From an uncultured Eubacteriales bacterium (GTDB lineage: Bacteria; Bacillota_A; Clostridia; Saccharofermentanales; Saccharofermentanaceae): a DNA stretch of 7,418 bases. Of the stretch, positions 1-7,239 are shown one piece after another (position 1 is the stretch's first letter; each line of letters opens with the position of its first letter). The position numbers were made by a program, and so were the translations under genes. The stretch covers positions 1-7,418 of the forward strand of contig OMQY01000034.1 in NCBI GenBank assembly GCA_900313405.1, written 5' to 3'. Below the pieces are notes generated by a model. It had not been told where the DNA came from, did not search any database, and was given only the letters and a program-made list of their open reading frames with translations.

Positions 1-1117
1 CTACTATGGCACACGAGGATCCGGAAGGTATCCTGAACGATACGTCTTGCAGAACAGGGTGTTCGGGGATATAAGCAAAAGAGACATTACGGAATTCGAT
101 CTCGAACTCTCCCTTACGGTCCCACAACTGCTCCAGTTTCTCATTTGACAGATCGTCGTTGATCTCCTCTTCATCCAGGAAAGCAAATATCCTCGCAAGA
201 CATGCAAATGAGTCTGACAATTCCGTATAAACGGATGACAGGTCATTAAACGGTTTAGTAAACCGGTTAGCGTATGAGAGGACAGCGGTGAGTGAACCGA
301 CGGTCATCGCTCCGGATATCGTCCTGACAGCTCCGATCAGAGCCGCGGCAGCATAGATGAGGTTATTAACAAGCCTCGTTCCGGGATTGGTCATGGAAGA
401 CAGAAACGTTGCTCTGGCCGAGACATCACGGTATTCTTCATTGATCGTGTCAAATCGCTCACAGACTTGATCGCCTGAACCATATACGTTAAAGGTCAAG
501 TATTCAGAAGTCATCTCCGATATAAAGGACGTCTGTTCCGACCTGACTTCAGACTGTTTCTTAAACGAACGGAAAGATCTCGAAGCTATAAACGAAGCGA
601 AAGCAAACGACATGGGCGAACACAAAAGCACTGTCAGAGCGATCCTCCAGTCTATATAGAACATCATGATAACCGTAAATACAATGGTAACGATCCCTGT
701 CGCAAAATGCTCCAGAAACATAAGAAGGCCGTCTCCTACCGTCTCACAGTCGCTTATCATAAGGCTCTGAAGCATCCCTGCGGATGTCTTGTCGAGATAT
801 GATATCGGAAGCTTACGTATCTTTCCGTAAGTATCATTACGAAGCGCATAGATCGTATTATACGTAATGCTGTTATTGATCTTGTTAAGACAAAGCTGTG
901 TAACAGAAGCTCCGGCTACGGCTGCGGCTGTTATGATCAGGTATCTTACGAGGCCCGATCTGTCGCCTTCGCCTATCTCATCGATAGCTTTACCTGCAAA
1001 ATAAGGTACAAGTATAGACAGTGCTGCAGTCAGGACAGCGAAGATCACGGACAGGACGATCGATCTCCCGGCACCGCCCACATAGCCGGTAAGCCTTCTC
1101 AGGTACATTCTTCTCAT
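1..1117 (-). CDS. ABC exporter half-transporter, partial (C-terminal NBD lies outside the window)
   Basis: This is the N-terminal 372 residues of a type IV (ABCB-like) exporter half, which moves a substrate across the cytoplasmic membrane using ATP. I translated it from ATG at 1117, and the frame stays open to the window edge. About six hydrophobic segments are visible, near residues 17-42, 58-76, 128-153, 155-180, 250-270 and 272-292. The typical end of the membrane domain follows (KPFNDLSSVYTELSDSFA, from about 287), then the start of the nucleotide-binding domain with the A-loop tyrosine Y349 in FRNVSFAY. The sequence stops at SCAIV, immediately before the expected Walker A glycine, so ATPase motifs cannot be judged. 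The start is supported by GAGGGA at 1125-1130, seven bases upstream. It lies 16 bases after the stop of the other ABC subunit, so the two are probably cotranscribed and form a heterodimer. The substrate is unknown; multidrug or lipid export is typical of the family. Confidence 0.93.
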   Translation of the reverse strand, partial: MRRMYLRRLTGYVGGAGRSIVLSVIFAVLTAALSILVPYFAGKAIDEIGEGDRSGLVRYLIITAAAVAGASVTQLCLNKINNSITYNTIYALRNDTYGKIRKLPISYLDKTSAGMLQSLMISDCETVGDGLLMFLEHFATGIVTIVFTVIMMFYIDWRIALTVLLCSPMSFAFASFIASRSFRSFKKQSEVRSEQTSFISEMTSEYLTFNVYGSGDQVCERFDTINEEYRDVSARATFLSSMTNPGTRLVNNLIYAAAALIGAVRTISGAMTVGSLTAVLSYANRFTKPFNDLSSVYTELSDSFACLARIFAFLDEEEINDDLSNEKLEQLWDRKGEFEIEFRNVSFAYIPEHPVLQDVSFRIPSGSSCAIV

Positions 1118-1133
1118 GTTCGGATCCCTCTTA

Positions 1134-2858
1134 TCAGACATCTTCCGCCTCCTTCTGGAGCTTATCGAGGAAACGATAGCTCTCCGAAGTCTGAAGGAGT
1201 TCTTCATGAGATCCTGAATCGGATATCCGGCCTTCATCCATTACAAGGATGGTGTCGGCATCCTTGACAGTACGTATCTTCTGCGAGATGACGATCCTTG
1301 TAGGCCTGTTGCTCAAGTCATCAAGGTTACTCAATAATCTGTTCTCCGTACCGGCATCAAGTGCCGACGTCGAATCATCAAGAATTAGTATGCCCGGCTG
1401 TCCTGCCAACGCCCTGGCGATCCCGATACGTTGCTTCTGGCCGCCTGAGAGGCCTGTGCCTCCCGGAGAGATAAGATAATCCTTCCCCTCATCCTTACTC
1501 TTGATGATATCGACAGAACACGAATCAATGATCGCTCTGTCGACCTGCTCATCTGTGACACTTTCCCTGTATATCCTGATGTTGTCACTGATCGATCCGC
1601 TGAAAAGGCCCGTCTTCTGCATAGAGTAGCCGATACTCTCAGACAGATCCTGCCGGGATACGGATGAAGTATCGATCCCATCGATAAGGATCTTTCCCGA
1701 ATCTGGCAAATATATACCCGCGAGCAGTTTTGCTATAGTGGATTTCCCCGATCCTGTACGCCCGATTATACCTATAGTATCCCCGGCTTCGCATTTGAAC
1801 GATATATCAGACAGACACTCTTCAGAACTTCCGTCATAAGTGAAACATACATTACGGAACTCGATCGAATGCGGGAAATGAGGATCCTCTATACAGGATG
1901 ATACTTTCCTGTTCTCGGACGGCAATGACATGATCTGTCCTACCCGTCCGGCACAAGCCAGTGCACGGCTCAGGTTCACTGCCATATTAGCAAGTTTGAT
2001 CAATTCTACAAGTATCTGTCCCATATAATTATAGAGAGCAACGACTTCGCCGGCTGTCAGAAGTCCGTTGTCGACTCTGATATAGCCCAAATATATCAGT
2101 ACACAGACAGAGATATTGATAATGAAGAAGGTAACGGGATTAAGATAGGCTGATATACCCGCAGACCTCTCCTGCAGTTCTTTAAGTTTCCTGCTCTTAT
2201 TGACATAACGGTGATAATCATCCGCAGTCCTGTTAAAGCCTCTTATGACCTTTACTCCCGATATACCGTTATCGGCAGCACTTACAATGTCATCAAGTCC
2301 GTTACGGGTATCGGAATAAGAAGGAAGCGCGTGCGACAGATTAAGAGCGATAAAAAGGCTCAAGGCAGCAACACACAACACAAAGATCAGGGCTGTTCCG
2401 GCATCTATGATAAAAGCCATAATGATCGCACCGAGAACGACACAAGGAGACCTGAGGAGCAGGCGGAGTGTCAGGTTGATACCGCTCTGTATCTGATTGA
2501 TGTCGCCCGTGGTAACAGTGATCAGTCTGGAGGCACCGATCTTCTCATAATCCTTGACTGCAAGAGAATGTATCTTATCGAAAACATCTTTTCGCATATC
2601 CGATGCGATCCCGGACGCTGTACGGGCGGCAAAGTATTGGGCGATCACGGCAAAAGCGAATCCCAATACCGCCATAGCAGCCATTACAACCGCTCTGACA
2701 AAGATATACTTCTTATCACCCTCGGCGATACCGTTATCGATCATATCAGCGATAACAAGAGGTATACACAGTTCAAGAACGACCTCAAACATCTTGAACA
2801 GAGGAGCCAGCAGACTCATGAACTTGTATTTACCGATATACCGCCTTAAGATCTTCAT
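1134..2858 (-). CDS. ABC exporter half-transporter, degenerate-site subunit (TM287/BmrC-like)
   Basis: This is a 574-residue membrane-domain plus ATPase-domain half-exporter of normal length. Six hydrophobic segments lie in residues 14-292. The ATPase domain shows A-loop Y341, Walker A GRTGSGKST (366-374), Q-loop Q414, signature LSGGQ (470-474), Walker B ILILD (490-494) and D-loop SALD (498-501). The residue after the Walker B aspartate is D495 where a catalytic Glu is usual, and the switch-loop position in VISQKIRT is Q526 where His is usual. This Asp/Gln pair marks the degenerate half of heterodimeric exporters such as TM287/288, LmrCD and BmrCD. I infer that this subunit binds ATP but hydrolyses it poorly, and pairs with the subunit encoded 16 bases downstream. 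The gene starts 12 bases after the amidohydrolase stop with only a weak GGGA upstream, so translational coupling is plausible. The substrate cannot be read from the sequence. Confidence 0.95.
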   Translation of the reverse strand: MKILRRYIGKYKFMSLLAPLFKMFEVVLELCIPLVIADMIDNGIAEGDKKYIFVRAVVMAAMAVLGFAFAVIAQYFAARTASGIASDMRKDVFDKIHSLAVKDYEKIGASRLITVTTGDINQIQSGINLTLRLLLRSPCVVLGAIIMAFIIDAGTALIFVLCVAALSLFIALNLSHALPSYSDTRNGLDDIVSAADNGISGVKVIRGFNRTADDYHRYVNKSRKLKELQERSAGISAYLNPVTFFIINISVCVLIYLGYIRVDNGLLTAGEVVALYNYMGQILVELIKLANMAVNLSRALACAGRVGQIMSLPSENRKVSSCIEDPHFPHSIEFRNVCFTYDGSSEECLSDISFKCEAGDTIGIIGRTGSGKSTIAKLLAGIYLPDSGKILIDGIDTSSVSRQDLSESIGYSMQKTGLFSGSISDNIRIYRESVTDEQVDRAIIDSCSVDIIKSKDEGKDYLISPGGTGLSGGQKQRIGIARALAGQPGILILDDSTSALDAGTENRLLSNLDDLSNRPTRIVISQKIRTVKDADTILVMDEGRISDSGSHEELLQTSESYRFLDKLQKEAEDV

Positions 2859-2870
2859 ATATTTTCCCGA

Positions 2871-4133
2871 TCAACGAAGCTCATTTATCAGTTTAGCGCA
2901 TTCCTGTTCGATCTCGTCGATATCAAGAGTGGTAAATCTTCCGTCCTCATACAGGATCTTACCCGCTATCATCGTCATCAGAACATTTGATACATCACAA
3001 CTGTAGATAATGTTGGACGTAATATTATTTACGGGATTCATATTGGGATGCTTCATATCGAGCATAATTATATCGGCCTGTTTACCCGCGCTTAATACAT
3101 CACAGTCATCAAGTCCCATGCAGCATGCTCCGCCTGAGGTGCCGGCTTTGAGGATCTTATAGGGATCAACGGCGATCGCTGACTCTTCGCGGATATTGGA
3201 AAGGACCGTATCGAGATACATTTCACGGAACATACTAAGTGAATTATTGCTGCCTGCACCGTCTGTACCGACTGCAATATTGACACCGTTATTGATGAAC
3301 TTGGATACAGGTGCTATGCCGCTCGCGAGTTTAAGATTAGAACAGGCATTAAAGACCGCATAAAGCCCCTTGTCGCCAAACAGCTTTATATCTTCATCAT
3401 CAAACCACACGCAGTGGAACCCGCCTCCGCCGAAGTCATAGAGACCGAGCTTATCAAACAGCTGAGCCGGAGACATGTTATATCTTTCCCTGCATCCGGA
3501 GACCTCGGAAGATGTCTCCGAGATATGGGCATATACAGGTGCTTCATACTTGTGGGCAATATCCGAGATCGTCTTCATGATCTCCTCTGATGTCGTATAT
3601 TCGGCATGGAATCCCATTCTGTACGAGACGAGCGGATCGTATGAGTTAAATCTGACAAATTCGTCCTCGAGCCGGTCTATTCCGCCATAATCATTGACCG
3701 CTCCGCAGAACACATTACGGAAACCGGTTTCTTTTGCAGCTTTTGCAACAGCATCGGGATAGAAATACATATCGAAACAGGCCGTTATACCGCCCCTTAA
3801 ATATTCGGCGTAACCGAGTTTGGTGAACCAGTAGACATGATCGGGAGTAAGCTTGGCCTCCATGGGAAATATGGCTTTATGAAGCCAGTCATCAAGTGAG
3901 TACTGATCAGCCAGAGACCTCGAGAACGTCATAGCCGTATGAGTATGAGCATTCTTAAGACCGGGCATGAGAAGATTACCCTTGCAGTCTATGGAACGGT
4001 CAAATGAGCCTTCCGAAGAACGTCCTGATGTGATGATCTCCTCGATCACGGAATCATTAACGATGACCTCTCCTTCGATGACATCTTTGTTCTCCATGGT
4101 AAGTATGCGGGCATTATATAACCTGATACGCAT
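2871..4133 (-). CDS. TRZ/ATZ (MtaD-like) metal-dependent amidohydrolase
   Basis: This 420-residue cytosolic enzyme of the amidohydrolase superfamily resembles 5-methylthioadenosine/S-adenosylhomocysteine deaminases, which convert the adenine ring to hypoxanthine. After a short beta-rich N-terminus comes the HxH metal pair H63/H65 in PGLKNAHTHT. H203 and E206 follow in HISE, then H240 in FHCVWF and D291 in VGTDGAGSNN. The spacing of these residues fits the metal and proton-transfer set of TM0936-type deaminases. The block LKLASGIAPV (from 267) and the following GTDG...SMFREM are close to MtaD. The usual H-[NC]-P before the SN-K-L segment is replaced by F261-N262-A263, so the exact substrate is uncertain; guanine, cytosine or triazine-like deaminases and SsnA-type proteins share the fold. 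A very strong ribosome binding site fixes the start. It lies 18 bases after the cardiolipin synthase stop, in the same operon. No other methionine-salvage gene is visible nearby. Confidence 0.9.
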   Translation of the reverse strand: MRIRLYNARILTMENKDVIEGEVIVNDSVIEEIITSGRSSEGSFDRSIDCKGNLLMPGLKNAHTHTAMTFSRSLADQYSLDDWLHKAIFPMEAKLTPDHVYWFTKLGYAEYLRGGITACFDMYFYPDAVAKAAKETGFRNVFCGAVNDYGGIDRLEDEFVRFNSYDPLVSYRMGFHAEYTTSEEIMKTISDIAHKYEAPVYAHISETSSEVSGCRERYNMSPAQLFDKLGLYDFGGGGFHCVWFDDEDIKLFGDKGLYAVFNACSNLKLASGIAPVSKFINNGVNIAVGTDGAGSNNSLSMFREMYLDTVLSNIREESAIAVDPYKILKAGTSGGACCMGLDDCDVLSAGKQADIIMLDMKHPNMNPVNNITSNIIYSCDVSNVLMTMIAGKILYEDGRFTTLDIDEIEQECAKLINELR

Positions 4134-4138
4134 GTTTT

Positions 4139-4148
4139 CCTCCTTTTT
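4139..4148 (-). promoter_or_regulatory. Strong ribosome binding site of the amidohydrolase gene
   Basis: The minus strand reads AAAAAGGAGG, followed by five bases and then ATG at 4133. This is the most complete core Shine-Dalgarno sequence in the window, and it fixes the start of the amidohydrolase. It lies inside the short gap after the cardiolipin synthase stop. It implies that this gene is translated independently of its upstream neighbour. Confidence 0.85.
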
Positions 4149-4151
4149 ACG

Positions 4152-5717
4152 TCAGAACAGCGGGGCAAGAAGTCTGAGGATCGATCTGAATATCCTGACA
4201 TATCCCCTGCGCCTGACCTTATAATTATCCGTAACATCCTCGCATTGAGGGAATGTATCGATAAAATCCTGCTTAATGTCCGATATGCTGTCAGTCTGAT
4301 ACATAAGGACACCGTCTTCAAAGTTGTGATACAAGCTTCTGTAATCAAGATTGATAGTTCCGCATGTTGCGATCTTGTCATCTGATACACACTCCTTGGC
4401 ATGACAGAATCCGGGAGTATATGTATATATCTTTACCCCGTAAGGTGCCAGTTCCTGGAAATATGATTTTGTTATCTGATATGTAGTCTTTTTGTCCGGA
4501 ATACCGGGAACGATTATCCTGACATCTACTCCGCGTTTGGCAGCAAGTACTATCATCCTCTTCATATCATCAGTGATTATGAGATACGGTGTCATGAACC
4601 AGACGTAATCCGTCGCACTGTTGATTATGTTCATATATACATTCTCCCCGACCGATTCGCCGTCGATCGGAGAATCGGCATAAGGGGCAATAAATGCATG
4701 AGAATCGACATCAGCCCCGGCGCCGTTAAAGAATCGAGAGAGATCTTCGTCTATACTGTTCTTCTTAATGGAATTCCACATTTGGAGGAACATGGCAGTC
4801 ATATTATCAACTGCCCGGCCTTCTACTCTAACGCCGCTGTCTTTCCAGTAACCGTACGGGCTTGTGATATTGAAATACTCATTCGCCAGATTAAAGCCAC
4901 CCGTAAACCCGACCTTGCCGTCGATCAGCATCAGTTTACGATGATCTCTGTTGTTGATGAACAGATTATAGATCGGCATCATCGGATTAAAGGCACAACA
5001 CTTTATGCCGGCAGCATTCAGCTTACGGATAAAGGCCTTGCTTATGAATACGAAGCTGCCGATGTCATCATAAAGTATCCTGACCTCTACACCACTTCCC
5101 GCCTTCTCTTTAAGTATCTCAAAGACACCGCTGAAAGCTTGGGCATCTTCTATCGCATGATACTCCATAAAGATGAACTCTTCGGCCTTCCTCAGATCCT
5201 CCTTCATCTTCTGAAGACACAGTGTCGCATCAGGATAAAAGGATATATCGGAATCCGAATGAACAGGATATCCTGCAAAGTCCCGGAGATAGTCAAACAT
5301 GGAGGCGATCGACTTATCCTCTTCTCTGACCTTCTCGACAGTCTTATCATCAGTCTCAAGATACGGCTTAAGTCTGTCGTCGATATTCTTGAATCTTTTA
5401 CGCGTCTTGGGAAGATTGGAACCGATGCCGGTCATCAGCATGAACACAACTCCAAGGACTGGCAAGGCCAGCAGAACAAACAGGATAGGAGCCTTAAGTG
5501 AGATATTCATCTGCTTCTCGTTGACATCGAGAGCAAGGATGATCGCCAGAAGATTAACTATAGTCAATACTATCGGATACTCGGCATCGAGTCTGATCAA
5601 ACTAAGTATGACCCATAAAAGCTGGCACAAAAGAACGAGCGCGATCAGGATAAGCCTTCCCACGCTGTTCTTTATAGAGGTCTTTTTCTCCCGTGTGCTT
5701 CTTTTGTCTTCCGCCAT
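4152..5717 (-). CDS. cls: Cardiolipin synthase, phospholipase D family
   Basis: This membrane enzyme joins two phosphatidylglycerol molecules into cardiolipin plus glycerol. Numbered from the TTG at 5720 (522 residues), three hydrophobic helices lie near 20-44, 48-66 and 76-98, as in the common clostridial form. The third ends in the LPVLG...MLMTG block of the PLDc_N domain. Two HKD motifs follow: H260, K262 and D267 in DHRKLMLID, then FTGGFN; and H440, K442 and D447 in FCHAKECVSD, then GTINLDYRS. Both catalytic His residues are present, so the enzyme should be active. The C-terminus ends in a basic, amphipathic stretch (KVRRRGYVRIFRSILRLL) that could contact the membrane. I chose ATG at 5717 (521 residues); a TTG directly before it at 5720 is possible and adds one residue. 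No good Shine-Dalgarno is visible, only a weak GGG at 5730-5732. It follows the aminopeptidase stop by 16 bases, suggesting translational coupling. Confidence 0.93.
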   Translation of the reverse strand: MAEDKRSTREKKTSIKNSVGRLILIALVLLCQLLWVILSLIRLDAEYPIVLTIVNLLAIILALDVNEKQMNISLKAPILFVLLALPVLGVVFMLMTGIGSNLPKTRKRFKNIDDRLKPYLETDDKTVEKVREEDKSIASMFDYLRDFAGYPVHSDSDISFYPDATLCLQKMKEDLRKAEEFIFMEYHAIEDAQAFSGVFEILKEKAGSGVEVRILYDDIGSFVFISKAFIRKLNAAGIKCCAFNPMMPIYNLFINNRDHRKLMLIDGKVGFTGGFNLANEYFNITSPYGYWKDSGVRVEGRAVDNMTAMFLQMWNSIKKNSIDEDLSRFFNGAGADVDSHAFIAPYADSPIDGESVGENVYMNIINSATDYVWFMTPYLIITDDMKRMIVLAAKRGVDVRIIVPGIPDKKTTYQITKSYFQELAPYGVKIYTYTPGFCHAKECVSDDKIATCGTINLDYRSLYHNFEDGVLMYQTDSISDIKQDFIDTFPQCEDVTDNYKVRRRGYVRIFRSILRLLAPLF

Positions 5718-5733
5718 CAATAAAGACTACCCG

Positions 5734-7140
5734 TCAGATATTCTCGATAAATGCCTTATATGCAAGATATGTGTAATAAAGGTCTATCTTGGATATCACT
5801 TCATAAGGAGCATGCATCGACCATACAGGAACGCCGGCGTCAATAACATCCATGCCCGTCTTGGCCATGTATGCCGAGATAGTTCCGCCGCCGCCGGCGT
5901 CGACCTTACCGAGTTCTCCGGTCTGCCACGGTATGGAATTCTTATCGAAAACCCTGATGATCTCGGAAACGAAGTCACCTGTAGCTTCACTGGAACCCGA
6001 CTTGCCTCTGGCACCGACATACTTCTCAAGCTTGATACCGTGAGACATAAATGCGGTATTGGACTTATCGGAAACGTTCGCATACTTGGGATCAAAAGCA
6101 TTCGATACGTCAGTTGACAGCATCTTCGATGCAGCCATCATCTTACGGAACTTGAGCATATCGAAGTTGCCTCCGTTCGACAGAGCGAGCAGCTCCATGA
6201 GGAAGTTCTCATAGAGAACAGACTGAGCACCGGAATTGGCATATGAACCGATCTCCTCCTTGTCAGTTAGGATCGTTACACATGTCTTAGCAGGTCTCTC
6301 CTGAGCAAGAAGTGCCATGAGTGCAGGATAAGCACATACCTTATCATCATGACCGTAACCCGCGATATAAGCTCTGTCAAAACCGACATCTCTGGCCTTC
6401 ATGGCGGGAACGATCTCGATCTCGCCTGCAACAAGATCCTTCTCATCTATACCGTAATTGGCATTCAGATACTTGAGGACAGCTGCTTTGTAGGGTTCCT
6501 TCTCCTTAGAATTCAAAGGGATACCGCCTACGACGACAGTCAGATCTTCACCGGGGATGAACTCCGAAGCCTTCTTGGACATCTGCTCGTTACCGAGATG
6601 CGGCAGAAGATCTGTAATATAGAAGATCGGATCATCGTCCTTCTCGCCGATAACTACATTAACTGACTTGCCGTCCTTCTTAAAGAGCACTCCGTGAATG
6701 GCAAGCGGGATAGTAGTCCACTGATACTTCTTGATACCGCCGTAATAGTGAGTCTTAAGATATACAGTCTCGGTATCTTCAACAACAGGATTAGGCTTGA
6801 GGTCGAGTCTGGGAGAATCTATATGAGCTCCAAGGATATTAAGGCCGTCAGCAACAGGCTTTTTGCCTATTACTGCAAGGATAAGTCCCTTGTCCTTGAT
6901 CGAGGAATATACCTTGTCACCGGCCTTGAGCTTCTTGACCTTGTCGACGGATACAAAACCGAGATCCTCTGCAGCTTCGATACTGTTGATAACGAATTCT
7001 CTCTCAGTCTTGGATATGTCAAGGAAAGACTTATAGTCTTCAGCAAATGACATGCAGGACTCCAGATCATCATTGCTAATCCCTTCGTAAAGATTGGGAT
7101 ATTCTGCCGCTATAGCGGACTTTTTCTTTTTATCAGCCAT
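5734..7140 (-). CDS. apeA: M18 family zinc aminopeptidase (type 1, ApeA-like)
   Basis: This 468-residue cytosolic metallo-aminopeptidase of the M18 family (aminopeptidase I/DNPEP clan) removes N-terminal residues, often acidic or neutral, from peptides. The dinuclear metal site is complete: H106 in GAHIDSPRLDLK, D265/D266 in GYGHDDKVCAY, the E295-E296 pair in TDKEEIGSY, D344 in LSTDVSNAFDP and H443 in VWSMHAPYE. The glycine-rich KVDAGGGGTIS (from 412) and an N-terminal FLDISKTERE region match bacterial type 1 enzymes rather than the shorter type 2 (ApeB). There is no signal peptide; the start is lysine-rich (MADKKKK). I chose ATG at 7140 because a strong ribosome binding site sits eight bases upstream. 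An in-frame TTG at 7158 would add MKEVIS but would place the ribosome binding site inside the coding region. It is the first gene of the minus-strand run and the likely first gene of the operon. Confidence 0.95.
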   Translation of the reverse strand: MADKKKKSAIAAEYPNLYEGISNDDLESCMSFAEDYKSFLDISKTEREFVINSIEAAEDLGFVSVDKVKKLKAGDKVYSSIKDKGLILAVIGKKPVADGLNILGAHIDSPRLDLKPNPVVEDTETVYLKTHYYGGIKKYQWTTIPLAIHGVLFKKDGKSVNVVIGEKDDDPIFYITDLLPHLGNEQMSKKASEFIPGEDLTVVVGGIPLNSKEKEPYKAAVLKYLNANYGIDEKDLVAGEIEIVPAMKARDVGFDRAYIAGYGHDDKVCAYPALMALLAQERPAKTCVTILTDKEEIGSYANSGAQSVLYENFLMELLALSNGGNFDMLKFRKMMAASKMLSTDVSNAFDPKYANVSDKSNTAFMSHGIKLEKYVGARGKSGSSEATGDFVSEIIRVFDKNSIPWQTGELGKVDAGGGGTISAYMAKTGMDVIDAGVPVWSMHAPYEVISKIDLYYTYLAYKAFIENI

Positions 7141-7143
7141 ACT

Positions 7144-7154
7144 GATCACCTCTT
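7144..7154 (-). promoter_or_regulatory. Ribosome binding site that fixes the aminopeptidase start
   Basis: The minus strand reads AAGAGGTGATC, then AGT and ATG at 7140. GAGGTGATC is complementary to nine consecutive bases of the usual Bacillota 16S rRNA 3' tail (GATCACCTC). This long pairing lies between the TTG at 7158 and the ATG, so translation from the ATG is strongly preferred. Confidence 0.85.
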
Positions 7155-7170
7155 TCAATTATCTGGAACT

Positions 7171-7199
7171 ATAATATCATTATTCTTTGTAAATGACAC
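7171..7199 (-). promoter_or_regulatory. Putative sigma-A-type promoter of the minus-strand operon
   Basis: On the minus strand, GTGTCA (7199-7194; four of six matches to TTGACA) is followed by a 17-base spacer and TATTAT (7176-7171; five of six matches to TATAAT). This would start transcription near 7164 and give a leader of about 25 bases containing the ribosome binding site. The region is AT-rich, so chance matches are possible. It is nevertheless the only well-spaced pair I found upstream of the five-gene run. A 13-base palindrome (ATAAT-ATC-ATTAT, 7171-7183) covers the -10 element. Confidence 0.45.
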
Positions 7200-7239
7200 T
7201 TTATGATAGAATTATTAAAAAATAGAAGAAGGTCACAGA

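Noticed and set aside
4..246. Minus-strand 80-codon frame at the left end
   Set aside because: It is an out-of-frame shadow inside the partial ABC exporter gene, whose own frame gives a continuous exporter sequence.
2211..2849. Open plus-strand frame of 212 codons opposite the ABC subunit
   Set aside because: It lies entirely antisense to a well-supported membrane domain. Its translation is rich in polar and basic residues with no recognisable motif, and no ribosome binding site stands out.
4134..4151. Possible terminator or attenuator in the T-rich gap before the amidohydrolase
   Set aside because: The run is part of the AAAAAGGAGG ribosome binding site on the minus strand, and no stem precedes it.
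4698..5501. Open plus-strand frame of 267 codons opposite the cardiolipin synthase
   Set aside because: It is antisense to the gene encoding a complete HKD enzyme. The translation resembles no family I know, and its openness is explained by codon use on the opposite strand.
5299..6117. Open plus-strand frame of 272 codons across the cls/aminopeptidase junction
   Set aside because: It overlaps two convincing minus-strand genes and shows no motif, promoter or ribosome binding site.
7141..7158. N-terminal extension of the aminopeptidase from TTG at 7158
   Set aside because: The strong Shine-Dalgarno at 7144-7154 would lie inside the extension, and it is ideally placed for the ATG at 7140. No ribosome binding site precedes the TTG.
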